Assembly (NCBI RefSeq): GCF_000255295.1
Contig: NC_017030.1
Span: forward strand, 2,170,001 to 2,234,000
Direction: 5' to 3'
DNA: 64,000 nt
Source: Corallococcus coralloides DSM 2259
Lineage (GTDB): Bacteria; Myxococcota; Myxococcia; Myxococcales; Myxococcaceae
Shown: in pieces, positions 34,230-43,590 of the stretch
How the letters are laid out: the number at the start of each line of letters is the position of its first letter
Numbering within the stretch: position 1 is the stretch's first letter
Notes under the pieces: model-generated
What the model was told of the DNA's origin: nothing
Database searches by the model: none
Seen by the model: the letters and a program-made list of their open reading frames with translations, nothing else
Program-made: the position numbers and the translations under genes

Positions 34230-34805
34230 GTGCACGAGTACGATTTGATCGCGGACTGGTATGCGGCCCACCGCGCAGGCCCCAGGGGTGTCCCGGAAGT
34301 GACAGCGCTCGCGGCCTCACTTCCAGCCGGCGCCTGGGTGCTGGATGCCGGCTGTGGCACGGGACTGCCGCTGACGCGGGTGCTGCTGGAGCACGGCTGC
34401 CAGGTGATGGGCGTGGACAGTTCCCGCGAGCTGCTGGCGCGCTTTCAAGCGAACTTCCCCCATGTCCCGGTGCGCTGTGCGCCCATCCAGTCGTGTGAGC
34501 TTCAGGACCGGGCATTCGACGCCGCGATCTCGTGGGGAGTCCTGTTCCACCTGCGCCACGAAGAGCAGGAACAGGCGATCGCCAACATCGCCAGGGCATT
34601 GAAACCGGGCGCCGCGTTCCTCTTCACCTCGGGCGACGCCCACAGCTCCATCGATGGCGCGCCGATGAATGGCGTGCCGTTCCGCTATCACTCGTACAGC
34701 GTCGACGGGTATCGCGACCTGCTGCGCGCTCACGGGCTCACGCTGGAAGCGACGCACACGGATCCGGGCGGGAACGTCTACTACCTGTCGCGAAGGACGG
34801 GATGA
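34230..34805 (+). CDS. Class I SAM-dependent methyltransferase
   Basis: A 191-residue enzyme starting with GTG 34230, three bases behind the previous stop. Motif I is clear (AGAWVLDAGCGTGLPLTRVL), motif II has the acidic residue in VMGVDSSRELL, then FDAAISWGVLFHLRHEEQ (motif post-II) and the methyltransferase_11-type strand ALKPGAAFLFTSGD. It is short and has no extra domain; the substrate is unknown. It is followed after 37 bases by the virginiamycin-lyase-like gene, and the set may form one operon. Confidence 0.93.
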   Translation: MHEYDLIADWYAAHRAGPRGVPEVTALAASLPAGAWVLDAGCGTGLPLTRVLLEHGCQVMGVDSSRELLARFQANFPHVPVRCAPIQSCELQDRAFDAAISWGVLFHLRHEEQEQAIANIARALKPGAAFLFTSGDAHSSIDGAPMNGVPFRYHSYSVDGYRDLLRAHGLTLEATHTDPGGNVYYLSRRTG

Positions 34806-34842
34806 GGCGGCTGCTCGCCACTTGCTTCAACGGGAGCCTTCC

Positions 34843-35367
34843 ATGACACGCGCCCCATCATTCACCCTTCGCGAGTACCCCATCTGCGACGACGGCTGTG
34901 GTCCCTACGACATCACGACGGGGGCAGACGGAGCCCTCTGGTTCACCCTCAACCAGACGAACGCCCTGGGCAGGATGACCCTGGATGGAGCCGTCACCCT
35001 CTTCCCGCTCCCGCCCCCCGGCGCGGCGCCCGTCGGCGCGACCGCGGGGCCGGATGCCATCTGGTTCGTCGAAATCATCGCGGGACAGCTTGACCGCATG
35101 GCCCTGGACGGAACGGTGGTGGAGTTCCCCCTGCCTCATCGCGATGCGAAACCCCACGCCATCGTGGCCGGCAGGGACGGAACGTTCTGGTTCACCGAAT
35201 GGGGCGGCAACCGCGTTGGCAGTATCAGCGGAACCGGGGCGATCCAGCTGTACGACCTTCCGACGCCCGCCTCCGAGCCGCACGGCCTGACCCTGGGCCA
35301 GGATGGCGCGGTGTGGATCGCCTTGGAGAAGGGCCGGGTGGCCCGCCTGGATCCACTGCTCCCATGA
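34843..35367 (+). CDS. Virginiamycin-B-lyase-like propeller, three blades short
   Basis: A 174-residue protein; the ATG 34843 follows GGGAGCC. It aligns, from memory, with Vgb (about 299 residues), which linearises streptogramin B by cleaving its ester bond. The first 45 residues match blade 1 (YPICDDGCGPYDITTG, LWFTLNQTNALGRM). The sequence then jumps to Vgb's last three blades (APVGATAG..AIWFVEIIAGQLDRM, KPHAIVAG, LWFTEWGGNRVG-like). About 125 residues are absent, equal to three blades. The catalytic/Mg residues correspond to H105, E145, H147 and E162, all present. The frame is intact. Activity is uncertain. Confidence 0.75.
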   Translation: MTRAPSFTLREYPICDDGCGPYDITTGADGALWFTLNQTNALGRMTLDGAVTLFPLPPPGAAPVGATAGPDAIWFVEIIAGQLDRMALDGTVVEFPLPHRDAKPHAIVAGRDGTFWFTEWGGNRVGSISGTGAIQLYDLPTPASEPHGLTLGQDGAVWIALEKGRVARLDPLLP

Positions 35368-35425
35368 GGTGGGCCCGGGGAGGGGAAGCTCGTGGACGTG
35401 CGCGAACACGAAGTCCTCTTCGGGA

Positions 35426-35452
35426 TGTCACATCCCGCGGGCGGCCGGTGTC
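35426..35452 (+). promoter_or_regulatory. ECF41-type promoter before the AhpD-like/ECF41 pair
   Basis: TGTCACA (35426-35432), 16 bases, then TGTC (35449-35452). The reported ECF41 group consensus, from memory, is TGTCACA-N16-CGTC, so there is one mismatch. It lies 39 bases before the AhpD-like ATG at 35492, as expected for an autoregulated ECF41 operon. Confidence 0.65.
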
Positions 35453-35491
35453 TCCAGGGGGACGGACCCTGATTCTGACCCCGGAGAAGAC

Positions 35492-36088
35492 ATGACCTCG
35501 ACCAGGATTCCCCCGAAGGAGCTCACCGGCCTCTACGGCGCCATGGTGAAGCTGTTCGCCAGCCGGACGTTCGGCCGGGTCCCCAAGTCACTTGGCGTGA
35601 TGTGGCACCACCTGCCGGTGCTGAAGGCCAGCATGGGCTTCGGGCAGAAGCTCCAGAAGTGGGACCAGTGCGACGAGAGCCTGAAGTCGTACGCGCACAT
35701 GGCGGTGGCTTCGCTGGTGGGCTGCTCGTTCTGCCTCGACTTCAACTATTTCATGGCCCACAACCAGGGGTTGGACGTGGCCAAGGCGCGGGAAGTCCCG
35801 CGGTGGCGGGAGTCGGACGTGTTCACCTCCCTGGAACGGGAGGTGCTGGAGTATGCCGAGGCGATGAGCCAGACGCCCCCCACGGTGACCGACGAGAGTG
35901 TCGCCAGCCTGAGGGCGCAGCTGGGTGACGCGGCGCTCATCGAGCTCACCACGGTGATCGGGTTCGCCAACCTGACGACCCGCTCCAACACCGCCCTGGG
36001 CATCGAGTCGGAGGGCTTCGCCGCCTCGTGCGGGCTGAAGCCGATGGTCCAGCCGAGCGCAAGGCTGAGGGAGGCGTCCGCGTCATGA
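35492..36088 (+). CDS. Carboxymuconolactone-decarboxylase/AhpD-like protein
   Basis: A 198-residue alpha-helical protein with GGAGAAG before ATG 35492. The AhpD-type redox pair is C78-S-F-C81 within ASLVGCSFCLDFNYFMAH, followed by H90. The central helix contains SLEREVLEYAEAMSQTP, a typical CMD-family line. It could be a peroxidase/disulfide reductase partner. The gene ends in an ATGA overlap with the ECF41 sigma factor. CMD-type, oxidoreductase or epimerase ('COE') genes are the standard partners of ECF41 factors, which supports both calls. Confidence 0.93.
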   Translation: MTSTRIPPKELTGLYGAMVKLFASRTFGRVPKSLGVMWHHLPVLKASMGFGQKLQKWDQCDESLKSYAHMAVASLVGCSFCLDFNYFMAHNQGLDVAKAREVPRWRESDVFTSLEREVLEYAEAMSQTPPTVTDESVASLRAQLGDAALIELTTVIGFANLTTRSNTALGIESEGFAASCGLKPMVQPSARLREASAS

Positions 36089-36999
36089 CGGCCCCGCCCG
36101 ATGCGGCCCGCGCTCCGCCAGGCTCGGAGGACCTCTTCGTCACCCAGCGCAGCCTGCTCTTCACGATCGCGTACGAGATGCTCGGCTCCGCGGCCGACGC
36201 GGAGGACGTCGTGCAGGAGACCTGGCTGCGGTGGGCGGACATGGGGGACGCAGGCCGGGCGGAGGTGCGTGACCCGCGCAGCTACCTGGTCCGGATGGTC
36301 ACCCGTCAGGCGCTCAACAGGCTGCGCACGCTCACCCGTCGCAAGGAGGACTACGTCGGCGAATGGCTGCCCGAGCCGCTGCTCACCAGCCCCGACGTCG
36401 CCGAGGACCTCGCGCTCGCGGAAAGTGTCTCCATCGCGATGCTCACCGTGCTGGAGACCCTCACGCCGGCCGAGCGGGTGGTGTTCGTGCTCCGGGAGGT
36501 CTTCGACATGCCGTACGACGAGATTGCTCCGGCGCTCGACAAGACGCCCGCCGCCGTCCGGCAGATTGCCCACCGGGCGCGGGAGCACGTGGCCGCGCGT
36601 CGGCCCCGGATGCAGGTCGGCCGGGCGGAGCAGGAGGCGGTCCTGGAGCGGTTCCTGGCCGCGGTCAACTCCGGCGATTTGAAATGCCTGCTCGACGTGC
36701 TCGCCCCCGACGTGGTGCTGGTCGCCGACGGCGGCGGCGTGGTGACGGCGGTCCGGCGCCCGATTGTCGGCGTCGAGCATGTGGCCCGGCTCCTGTCCCG
36801 CTTCCCCACGCTCGCGCCTGACGCTCGGATCTCGACCGCATGGATCAACGGAGCGCCCTCGCTCCGGGTCGACATCGCTGGCAACCTCGACACAGCGATC
36901 AGCGTCGTCGTGGAGAGCGGCCGGATCGCCCGGATCTATGCCATGCGCAACCCGCACAAGATGGGCCGGCTCGGTGAGCAGGTGAAGCTGAGCCGGTAG
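36085..36999 (+). CDS. ECF41-group RNA polymerase sigma factor with SnoaL-like C-terminus
   Basis: A 304-residue sigma factor (SigJ-like). Sigma region 2 is about 18-85 (SLLFTIAYEMLGSAADAEDVVQETWLRW) and region 4 about 115-170 (LTPAERVVFVLREVF, DEIAPALDKTPAAVRQIAHRAR). The ECF41 hallmarks are present: linker W94-L-P-E-P98, then in the SnoaL-type extension D215-G-G-G and N289-P-H-K-M (NPDKL-like motif). In this group the fused C-terminus replaces an anti-sigma factor. ATG 36085 overlaps the CMD gene's stop. A matching promoter lies before the pair, so autoregulation is likely. Confidence 0.95.
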   Translation: MTAPPDAARAPPGSEDLFVTQRSLLFTIAYEMLGSAADAEDVVQETWLRWADMGDAGRAEVRDPRSYLVRMVTRQALNRLRTLTRRKEDYVGEWLPEPLLTSPDVAEDLALAESVSIAMLTVLETLTPAERVVFVLREVFDMPYDEIAPALDKTPAAVRQIAHRAREHVAARRPRMQVGRAEQEAVLERFLAAVNSGDLKCLLDVLAPDVVLVADGGGVVTAVRRPIVGVEHVARLLSRFPTLAPDARISTAWINGAPSLRVDIAGNLDTAISVVVESGRIARIYAMRNPHKMGRLGEQVKLSR

Positions 37000-37041
37000 C
37001 GGACCTGGCCCGGCGGCTGGACTCAGGAGCGCCGACGCGGA

Positions 37042-37620
37042 CTACTCCGCGGGCGTCGCTTTCTCGAAGCGGCGATCCGGCACCAGCCACATCAGCGCGG
37101 CCAGGACGTAGATGGCCTCGGAGAAATGCCCGTTGAAAAAGGCGCTGACGATGCCGGCCACGTAGAAGGCCGGTGAAATCTTGCCCTTGAGATCGCGCCC
37201 GACCGCCAGGGCCAGTGTCGACTTGCGGCCTTGCATCGCCACCAGGCGGCGTTGCAACAGCGTCCAGGCGAAAGCGCACATCAAGAGCACGAAGCCGTAG
37301 AGCGCCAGCGGCACGGACGAGAAATGGTTTTCACCCATCCAGCCGGTGGCGAAGGGAATCAGCGACAGCCAGAACAACAAGTGCAGGTTCGCCCACAACA
37401 CGCTGCCGGTGACATGGCTGATGGTGTGCAAGAGATGGTGGTGGTTGTTCCAGTAGATGCCAATGTAGACGAAGCTGAGCACATAGCTGAGGAAGACGGG
37501 GACCAGGGGCCGCAGGTCGGCCAGGTTGCTGCCGTGCGGTACCTTGAGCTCCAGCACCATGATGGTGATGATGATGGCGATGACGCCGTCGCTGAACGCT
37601 TCCAGCCGGTGCTTGTCCAT
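37042..37620 (-). CDS. TMEM175-family potassium channel (DUF1211)
   Basis: A 192-residue membrane protein; ATG 37620 has GGGGGGAAG upstream, better than the ATG 12 bases earlier. The first helix has the family's selectivity signature RLEAFSDGVIAIIITIMVLEL. Six hydrophobic helices in all are visible, including YVLSFVYIGIYWNNHHHLLH and the helix with LIPFATGWMG. Bacterial TMEM175 proteins form tetrameric, weakly selective K+ channels in the inner membrane. It is a stand-alone gene between the ECF41 pair and the aldo/keto reductase. Confidence 0.93.
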   Translation of the reverse strand: MDKHRLEAFSDGVIAIIITIMVLELKVPHGSNLADLRPLVPVFLSYVLSFVYIGIYWNNHHHLLHTISHVTGSVLWANLHLLFWLSLIPFATGWMGENHFSSVPLALYGFVLLMCAFAWTLLQRRLVAMQGRKSTLALAVGRDLKGKISPAFYVAGIVSAFFNGHFSEAIYVLAALMWLVPDRRFEKATPAE

Positions 37621-37696
37621 GCTTCCCCCCATGCACGCTTCGAGTCCGCGGGCCCAGGATAGGCGGAATGGGGGGCTCGCTCACCTGCCGGCGAGG

Positions 37697-38569
37697 TCAG
37701 GTTTGCTCGGCAAGACGGTTCAATGTCTCCATGTCTTCAGTGCCCAGGGTGAGCTGGGCACTGGCGAGGTTCTCCCGGAGGTGTGTGATTGACGACGTGC
37801 CCGGGATGAGCAGCACGTTGGGAGACCGGCGCAGGAGCCAGGCCAGCGCAACCTGCATCGGTGTCGCGCTCAGCCGCGCGGCCACGTCGTTCAGGGCGCT
37901 CGACTGCAGCGGCGTGAACCCGCCCAGCGGGAAGAACGGCACGTAGGCCGTACCCCTGGCGGCGAGCTCGTCAATCAGGGCGTCATCACTCCGGTGCGTC
38001 AGGTTGTAGTGGTTCTGCACGCAGACGATCTCGGCGATTTTTCGACCCTCGGCGACCTGGCCTGGCGTGACGTTGCTCAGGCCGATGTGGCGGATGAGGC
38101 CGCGCTGCTGAAGCTCCGCGAGCGCGGTGAGCGGCGCCTCGATGGAGCCTTCCGCCGGGCCCGCCGCGCTGAACATGGCCCGGAAGTTCACGACATCGAG
38201 CACCTCGAGCCCGAGATTGCGCAGGTTGTCGTGGACCGAGCGCTCCAGGTCCGCAGGAGAGAACGCAGGCTCCCACGAACCGTTGGGACCGCGCACCGCG
38301 CCGACCTTCGTGGCGATCACCAGACCGTCGCGATACGGGTGCAGCGCCTCCCGGATGAGCTGGTTGGTGACGTGGGGGCCGTAGATGTCACTGGTGTCGA
38401 GATGGTCGACGCCCTGGGCGATGGCCTCTCGCAGCACCGCGACCGCCGCCTTGCGGTCCCTGGGCGGGCCGAAGACGCCGGGGCCGGCGAGCTGCATGGC
38501 GCCGTAACCCACGCGGCGAACGGTGTGTGTGCCAATGCGATAGCTGTCTGGGATGGAACGGTGGGGCAC
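37697..38569 (-). CDS. Aldo/keto reductase
   Basis: A 290-residue enzyme starting with GTG 38569, preceded by CCAGGAG; a longer frame to 39070 has no basis. It is a TIM barrel with the AKR signatures HLDTSDIYGPHVTNQLI (catalytic Asp and Tyr) and VIATKVGA (catalytic Lys). The fourth tetrad position, His in most AKRs, reads Asn here (LDVVNFRAM), a variant known in some families. The nicotinamide-binding LIPGTSSITHLRENL is near the end. It is divergent from a LysR gene over 106 bases, which probably controls it. Confidence 0.93.
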   Translation of the reverse strand: MPHRSIPDSYRIGTHTVRRVGYGAMQLAGPGVFGPPRDRKAAVAVLREAIAQGVDHLDTSDIYGPHVTNQLIREALHPYRDGLVIATKVGAVRGPNGSWEPAFSPADLERSVHDNLRNLGLEVLDVVNFRAMFSAAGPAEGSIEAPLTALAELQQRGLIRHIGLSNVTPGQVAEGRKIAEIVCVQNHYNLTHRSDDALIDELAARGTAYVPFFPLGGFTPLQSSALNDVAARLSATPMQVALAWLLRRSPNVLLIPGTSSITHLRENLASAQLTLGTEDMETLNRLAEQT

Positions 38570-38675
38570 GGTGGGACTCCTGGGGTGAGCGAGGTTTCCC
38601 ACCTCATCTACGCAAGGAATCACTGCGCGACTATCGGTGGCAATCCACACAGGCCGTGCGAAAATCCGCACACCG

Positions 38676-39578
38676 ATGGATGACTTCTCTGATCTCACGG
38701 CGTTCCTGACGGTTGCCCGAGAGGGCGGCTTCCGCAGCGCGGCTCGCGCGTCGGGCACGAGCGCCTCCCGCTTGGGGGATGCGATCCGCCGCCTCGAGGC
38801 CCGTCTGGGCGTTCGCTTGCTCCACCGGAACACGCGCAGCGTGACTCCGACGGACGCGGGGGCGCGGTTGCTAGAACGGCTCGCGCCGGCGCTGGGGGAG
38901 GTGCGGTCCGCACTGGACGTGGTGAACACCTTCCGTGACCGACCCGCGGGGCGCTTGAGGCTCAATGTGCCGATGGCTGCCGCGCGCCTCATCCTCCCTC
39001 GCATCGTGCAGCCGTTCCTCGCGAAGTACCCCGACATCTCCCTGGAGGTGACCGCCGAAGAGCGCCTCATCGACGTGATCGCGGAAGGCTATGACGCCGG
39101 AATCCGTTACGAGGAGCGCCTCGAGCAGGACATGGTGGTGGTGCCCATCGGGCCGCGCACGCAGCGTTACGCGGCGGCTGCATCGCCCGCCTACCTCGAT
39201 CGCCGGGGCCGGCCGAAGCATCCTCGCGATTTGCTCGAACACGACTGCCTGCGCGGGCGCTTGCTGAGCGGACCGGTGCCCGCGTGGGAGTTTGAACGTC
39301 GTGGAGAGACGCTCCACGTCGAGCCCAAGGGGCCGCTGCTCTTCAGCCTCAACACGAGCACCGACCTCGCCGTGGAGGCCGCGGTCGCGGGCGGTGGAAT
39401 CGTCTATCTGTTGGAGGATTGGCTGCGCCCCTACCTCGACCGGGGAGAGCTGGAGCCCGTGCTCGAACGGTGGTGGCCGAGCTTCTCGGGGCCCTTCCTC
39501 TACTACGCGGGCCGGAAGCACCTGCCGGTGCCGCTGCGCACGCTCGTCGACTTCATCAAGTCCACGCCGTGGAGCTGA
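38676..39578 (+). CDS. LysR-family transcriptional regulator
   Basis: A 300-residue regulator; ATG 38676 gives the classical start MDDFSDLTAFLTVAREGGFR. The HTH is at 1-60 (SAARASGTSASRLGDAIRRLEARLGVRLL, read in part) and the effector domain at 90-295, with strands such as LRLNVPMAAARLILPRI. It resembles the DmlR/YafC group that controls adjacent oxidoreductases. GTGCG-N6-CGCAC (38656-38671) lies directly before the start and could be part of an operator. It is divergent from the aldo/keto reductase gene. Confidence 0.93.
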   Translation: MDDFSDLTAFLTVAREGGFRSAARASGTSASRLGDAIRRLEARLGVRLLHRNTRSVTPTDAGARLLERLAPALGEVRSALDVVNTFRDRPAGRLRLNVPMAAARLILPRIVQPFLAKYPDISLEVTAEERLIDVIAEGYDAGIRYEERLEQDMVVVPIGPRTQRYAAAASPAYLDRRGRPKHPRDLLEHDCLRGRLLSGPVPAWEFERRGETLHVEPKGPLLFSLNTSTDLAVEAAVAGGGIVYLLEDWLRPYLDRGELEPVLERWWPSFSGPFLYYAGRKHLPVPLRTLVDFIKSTPWS

Positions 39579-39623
39579 GTCTCCCGCCGTGTGCCTCTCC
39601 ACTCCGAACCACGAGTCTCCCTG

Positions 39624-40250
39624 ATGGCAAGCAAGGCATGCTGGATCCTCTTCTCCGCCCTCTGTCTGGTCGTGGGCCTCTATCCCGGCAGCTACTTCTT
39701 CGCGGCCTCGAACTTCGGACTCCGTGCCTTGAAGGGCAGTGAGCTCCTGACCGACCCCGTCTGGAACGCGGCCTTCTACACGCACATCGCCCTGGGAGGA
39801 CTCGCGCTGGCCATCGGCTGGACCCAGTTCGTCGCGAGGTTGCGACTCCATCGCCCGGGGGCACACCGTCTCCTCGGAAAGGTCTACGTCGGAGCGGTCC
39901 TGCTGAGCGGGCTCACCGGTGTCTACGTCGGCTTCTTCGCCACCGGGGGCGTCATCGCGGCGTCGGGCTTCGTCAGTCTGGGCATCGTCTGGCTCTACAC
40001 CACGGTCTCCGCCTATCGGCTCATCAAGAGGCGGCGGCTCGAAGAGCACCGGCTCATGATGACCTACAGCTATGCCGCCTGCTTCGCGGCGGTCACGCTG
40101 AGACTTTGGATGCCCGTCCTGAGCTACACCCTGGGAGACTTCATTCCGGCCTACAGGATCGTCGCCTGGCTCTGCTGGCTCCCCAACCTCGGCGTGGCAT
40201 ACCTCCTCTTGCGCAGACGGCCCCAGGAGCGCGCGCTGGTGCCTTCGTGA
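39624..40250 (+). CDS. DUF2306 integral membrane protein
   Basis: A 208-residue protein with seven hydrophobic helices starting at ATG 39624. DUF2306 features include THIALGGLALAIGWTQFVARLR, the helix-end RPGAHRLLGKVYVGAVL with its conserved His, and EHRLMMTYSYAACFAAVTLRLW, which has His/Arg residues typical for the family. The family's function is unknown; the histidines may bind a metal or heme. It lies 45 bases behind the LysR gene and may be cotranscribed. Confidence 0.85.
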   Translation: MASKACWILFSALCLVVGLYPGSYFFAASNFGLRALKGSELLTDPVWNAAFYTHIALGGLALAIGWTQFVARLRLHRPGAHRLLGKVYVGAVLLSGLTGVYVGFFATGGVIAASGFVSLGIVWLYTTVSAYRLIKRRRLEEHRLMMTYSYAACFAAVTLRLWMPVLSYTLGDFIPAYRIVAWLCWLPNLGVAYLLLRRRPQERALVPS

Positions 40251-40336
40251 GGAGACCCCGGTTCCAGGCGCCAGCACGCCCGTGGGCGCGAACACGGTGT
40301 GATTGCCAGGATACTCATTGTCGCAGGAGGTCGCTG

Positions 40337-40813
40337 ATGGAGCCGTCCACCGAGGAGTTCATGCGCGAGGCTGTCGCCCTGGCCCGAGCCAACGTCCAGG
40401 CTGGGGGCCGCCCGTTCGGGGCCGTTCTCGTGCGCGAGGGCAGGGTGCTCGCGCGCGCGGTCAACGAGGTCAACCAGACGAAGGATCCCACCGCCCACGC
40501 CGAGCTTCTGGCCATTCGCAATGCGAGCCAGAGCCTGGGGAGCGCCAGTCTGAGCGGCTGCGTCATCTACGCCAGCGGTCATCCCTGTCCGATGTGTCTG
40601 GCCGCCATGCACCTGTGCGGTATCCAGGGCGCCTTCTTCGCCTACTCCAACGAGGAGGGCGAAGCCTTCGGTCTCTCCACGGCGCCAATCTACGCGCAGC
40701 TGGCGCGCGGGCCCCAAGGCCAGTCCCTCCCTCTGACGCCGCTGCGTCCGGCGGGCGAGCAGGGGCTGTACGACGAGTGGAAACGCCAGCAGCGTGACCG
40801 ACGGCGGCCTTGA
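40337..40813 (+). CDS. Nucleoside/guanine deaminase (CMP/dCMP-type zinc deaminase)
   Basis: A 158-residue enzyme with CAGGAGG before ATG 40337. The zinc-dependent deaminase motif is complete: H54-A-E56 and P83-C84-P-M-C87. The N-terminal VALARANVQAGGRPFGAVLV fits the guanine deaminase/tRNA adenosine deaminase branch. The size and the C-terminal segment LARGPQGQSLPLTPLRP suit a GuaD-like purine deaminase more than TadA, but the substrate cannot be proven. It has no operon partner. Confidence 0.9.
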   Translation: MEPSTEEFMREAVALARANVQAGGRPFGAVLVREGRVLARAVNEVNQTKDPTAHAELLAIRNASQSLGSASLSGCVIYASGHPCPMCLAAMHLCGIQGAFFAYSNEEGEAFGLSTAPIYAQLARGPQGQSLPLTPLRPAGEQGLYDEWKRQQRDRRRP

Positions 40814-40852
40814 TGCGCGCCATCCAGGGCGCGCATCAAGGACCGTGTGGAT

Positions 40853-43276
40853 TCAGTACACCACCACCGAGGCGTAGATGCTGGTGCCGTTCGTGTAGGC
40901 CACCAGGGCGCCCCCGTTCGACGGGAGCGCCGCGACCGCTGGCGAGGCACCCGGCCCCACCGTCCTGGCATCCGTGGCGAGGATCATTGCGGCCCCCACG
41001 AGCATCCGGTCCAACTGGATGCTGCCTGTCCCCCGCTGGGACGCGATGTAGCCGTTGCCGAGCGCGTCCGCGTCAATCGTCCGGAGGGGACCGGGAGCGA
41101 CATCCGTGGGGAGGCCTGGCACCTGGGTGCTCGTCCCCGACGCGGACATGGGGATGACGTCCACGTTGTCGTCTCCGAAGGAGCCCGTGACGTAGATGAA
41201 GCCGTTGGAGCCCGTCCAGTCTGAGAAGAACGCCTGCCCCGGAGGGGCGCTCTGCGGGCCGAAGGTGGTCCCCTGGTCGCTGCTGCGGTGGATGCGGAAG
41301 GAGGGATCGTCGCTCACCGAGAAGACATCTCCGCTGATCTTGTCCACGATGATGTCGAAGAAGGCATTGTTCTGGCTCACGTCCGTCACGCTGAAGTCGT
41401 TCGCGCCTCGCGCGAAGTTCCGGAGGACGCGCACCCCTGTGCTGTTGCCTTGCGAGACGGAGATGTAGAGGGCATCCCCCCTGGAATCCAGGCTGAGGGT
41501 GGGGGTGGCCGCCGGGCTGAGGATTCGCGGCACCTCCCAGGTCGCTCCCGCGTCGACGGTCCGGGTGAATATCAGTGCGCCCGCGCTGGTGGCCGCGACG
41601 TACGCGACCCCGGTGGGGCCGCCTTCAATCGCGACCTCCGCCGCGTCGGTGATGCCCAGGGGCGTGGGCCCCACCCAGGTGTGGCCACGGTCCACGCTCA
41701 CGCTGACATGGACCGCCCCCCCGCACCTCATGACGACGTAGAAGCGCCCCAGTGCATCCACCGCCGCCTTGCGCCCCGTGTTCGTGTTGGCGCTGGTGCA
41801 GTTCAGCGTCCCGCTGATGAGCGTGGGGGGCACATTCGTAAAAGCATCCAGCTGGCATGCGGCGTCGCAGCCATCCCCAGGGGTCGTGCCACCATCGTCG
41901 CATTGCTCTCCCGTCGTGCTGTCGAGCAGGCCGTCGCCGCACACCTCCACCCCCTGACAGTCCGCCCGGCAGCCGTCTCCCGCGACGCGGTTGCCGTCGT
42001 CACACACCTCACCCGGATCGATGTAGCTGTCGCCGCAGACAGGCGGTCCCCTGACGGTGATGCTGACCGTGGCGGTATTGGAGGTCCGCGCGCCGTCGCT
42101 GGCCGTGAAGGTGAACGGGTCCGCCCCCTGGAAGTCCGCGTCCGGCGTGTAGAGCCACTGGGCGCCCGTTCCGGACAGGGTTCCGTGCGCGGGAGCCGTC
42201 ACGGTGAACGTGAGCGCATCCCCATCCACGTCCGTGGCCACCAACGTGATGGGCGTCGACGTGTTGTAGCCCACCGTCACCGCGGCGGAGTCCGCCACGG
42301 GCGCGTCATTGACCGGACTCACCGTGACCGAGACGGTGGCTGATGCCTGCTTCTTGCCGTCCGAGACCGTGACCTGGAAGGTATCCACTCCGGCGAAGTT
42401 CGCGTTCGGGGTGTACGTCACGGACGCCCCCGTGCCCGTGAGCGTGCCATGGCCAGGCAGGGTGAAGGTGAAGTCGAGCACGTCGCCATCCGGGTCCGCC
42501 GCGGGGATGGTGATGGCCACCGGGGTGTCCTCGGGGGTGGTCGCATGGACGTCCTCGACGGTGGGCGCCGAGTTGTTGTCGCAAACGCTTGGCTGTCCCG
42601 TGCAGGTGTAGCCCGGCTCCACCTGGCAGACGCTGTTGCAGCCGTCTCCAGAGCGCTGATTGCCGTCGTCACAGGCTTCGGACCCGCCCAGCACGCCATC
42701 ACCACAGAGGACCCGGAGCGACGTCTCCACCGCGTCCACCAGGTAGAGCGCGAGCACCGAGCCCCTCAGTCGCACGTAGCGATAGGGCACGTTCCCCGGG
42801 TATGTCGCCACCGCCACATGCGTCCCCAGGCCCAGCTCCACCAGGTGCAAAGCGCTGGAGCCGATGAAGGTCCCGTCCGCTTTCAGGAAGTCCACCTGCG
42901 CCACCAGCGCCAGCGATAGACCCTGGTAGTAGACGCGCAGGTCGCCGGTGCCTTCCTCACCCTGGCCCAGGTCCAGCACCATCGCCGTGTTGAGCAGGCC
43001 CAGCAGGGTCGCGGCCTGCCCGTCCGGAGCGCCGAGCGCCGCGCTCGCGTTGAGCACCGTCGCCGTGGTGCCCGTCGCCACCGCGTCCGCATACGGGTCC
43101 CACGTCACCGAGGCTTCCGGACGCAGACGCATCAACGCTCCGTTGTCCTCTGGCGATAACCCCTCCGCCAGAGGACGTACCTTTTCCTCCGGGGGCTCCA
43201 CACCACACGCCCCCAGCGATAAGGCCAGCATCACGCCCAGCCCCCAAGACCACAGCCCACCAGAACGGCTTCGCAT
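40853..43276 (-). CDS. Large lipoprotein: Ig-like, DUF4215 repeats and exo-sialidase-like C-terminus
   Basis: An 807-residue protein; ATG 43276 follows GGAGGAG and gives the lipobox LGAC. Residues about 35-180 form an F5/8-type-like beta domain. A first DUF4215 Cys repeat ([19 protein letters not shown]) and a tail ([12 protein letters not shown]) follow. Two Ig/cadherin-like repeats of about 90 residues ([35 protein letters not shown]) are next, then two more DUF4215 units ([30 protein letters not shown]). The last 300 residues have Asp-box-like strands ([19 protein letters not shown]) of a sialidase-type propeller. A surface protein of unknown target. Confidence 0.82.
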   Translation of the reverse strand: MRSRSGGLWSWGLGVMLALSLGACGVEPPEEKVRPLAEGLSPEDNGALMRLRPEASVTWDPYADAVATGTTATVLNASAALGAPDGQAATLLGLLNTAMVLDLGQGEEGTGDLRVYYQGLSLALVAQVDFLKADGTFIGSSALHLVELGLGTHVAVATYPGNVPYRYVRLRGSVLALYLVDAVETSLRVLCGDGVLGGSEACDDGNQRSGDGCNSVCQVEPGYTCTGQPSVCDNNSAPTVEDVHATTPEDTPVAITIPAADPDGDVLDFTFTLPGHGTLTGTGASVTYTPNANFAGVDTFQVTVSDGKKQASATVSVTVSPVNDAPVADSAAVTVGYNTSTPITLVATDVDGDALTFTVTAPAHGTLSGTGAQWLYTPDADFQGADPFTFTASDGARTSNTATVSITVRGPPVCGDSYIDPGEVCDDGNRVAGDGCRADCQGVEVCGDGLLDSTTGEQCDDGGTTPGDGCDAACQLDAFTNVPPTLISGTLNCTSANTNTGRKAAVDALGRFYVVMRCGGAVHVSVSVDRGHTWVGPTPLGITDAAEVAIEGGPTGVAYVAATSAGALIFTRTVDAGATWEVPRILSPAATPTLSLDSRGDALYISVSQGNSTGVRVLRNFARGANDFSVTDVSQNNAFFDIIVDKISGDVFSVSDDPSFRIHRSSDQGTTFGPQSAPPGQAFFSDWTGSNGFIYVTGSFGDDNVDVIPMSASGTSTQVPGLPTDVAPGPLRTIDADALGNGYIASQRGTGSIQLDRMLVGAAMILATDARTVGPGASPAVAALPSNGGALVAYTNGTSIYASVVVY

Positions 43277-43590
43277 CGAGTGTCTCCTCCCGAGGAGCAG
43301 GATACAGCCCGGAATGGGCCGTCCCCCCGTGGAATGAACGACACCCCTCCTTGCGCTCGGCGGCTCGGCGCGCAACCTCCGGATGGCCAACGTCCACCGG
43401 CCACCGGCTGACAAGCCTTCAAGTCCCATGGACAGCGCACCTTGATGGGGGCACGCACGGACCGACGGACGATGCCGGCTCGCCTCGCCCTGCGTGAAGG
43501 AGGGGGCAGGGGGCAGGATGTCATGGTGAAGAGAATCGCGTTGCTGCTACCTTGCCCGCGCTTCCCCGCGAACCAAGGAGTCATTGCACG
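43277..43590. other. Divergent intergenic region, 314 bases
   Basis: Separates two oppositely read lipoprotein genes. Apart from their ribosome-binding sites (GGAGGAG at the left edge, CAAGGAG at the right) I see no repeat, hairpin or gene. A purine-rich run (GAAGGAGGGGGCAGGGGG) lies near 43496-43513. Both promoters must lie here but no consensus box stands out. Confidence 0.4.
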
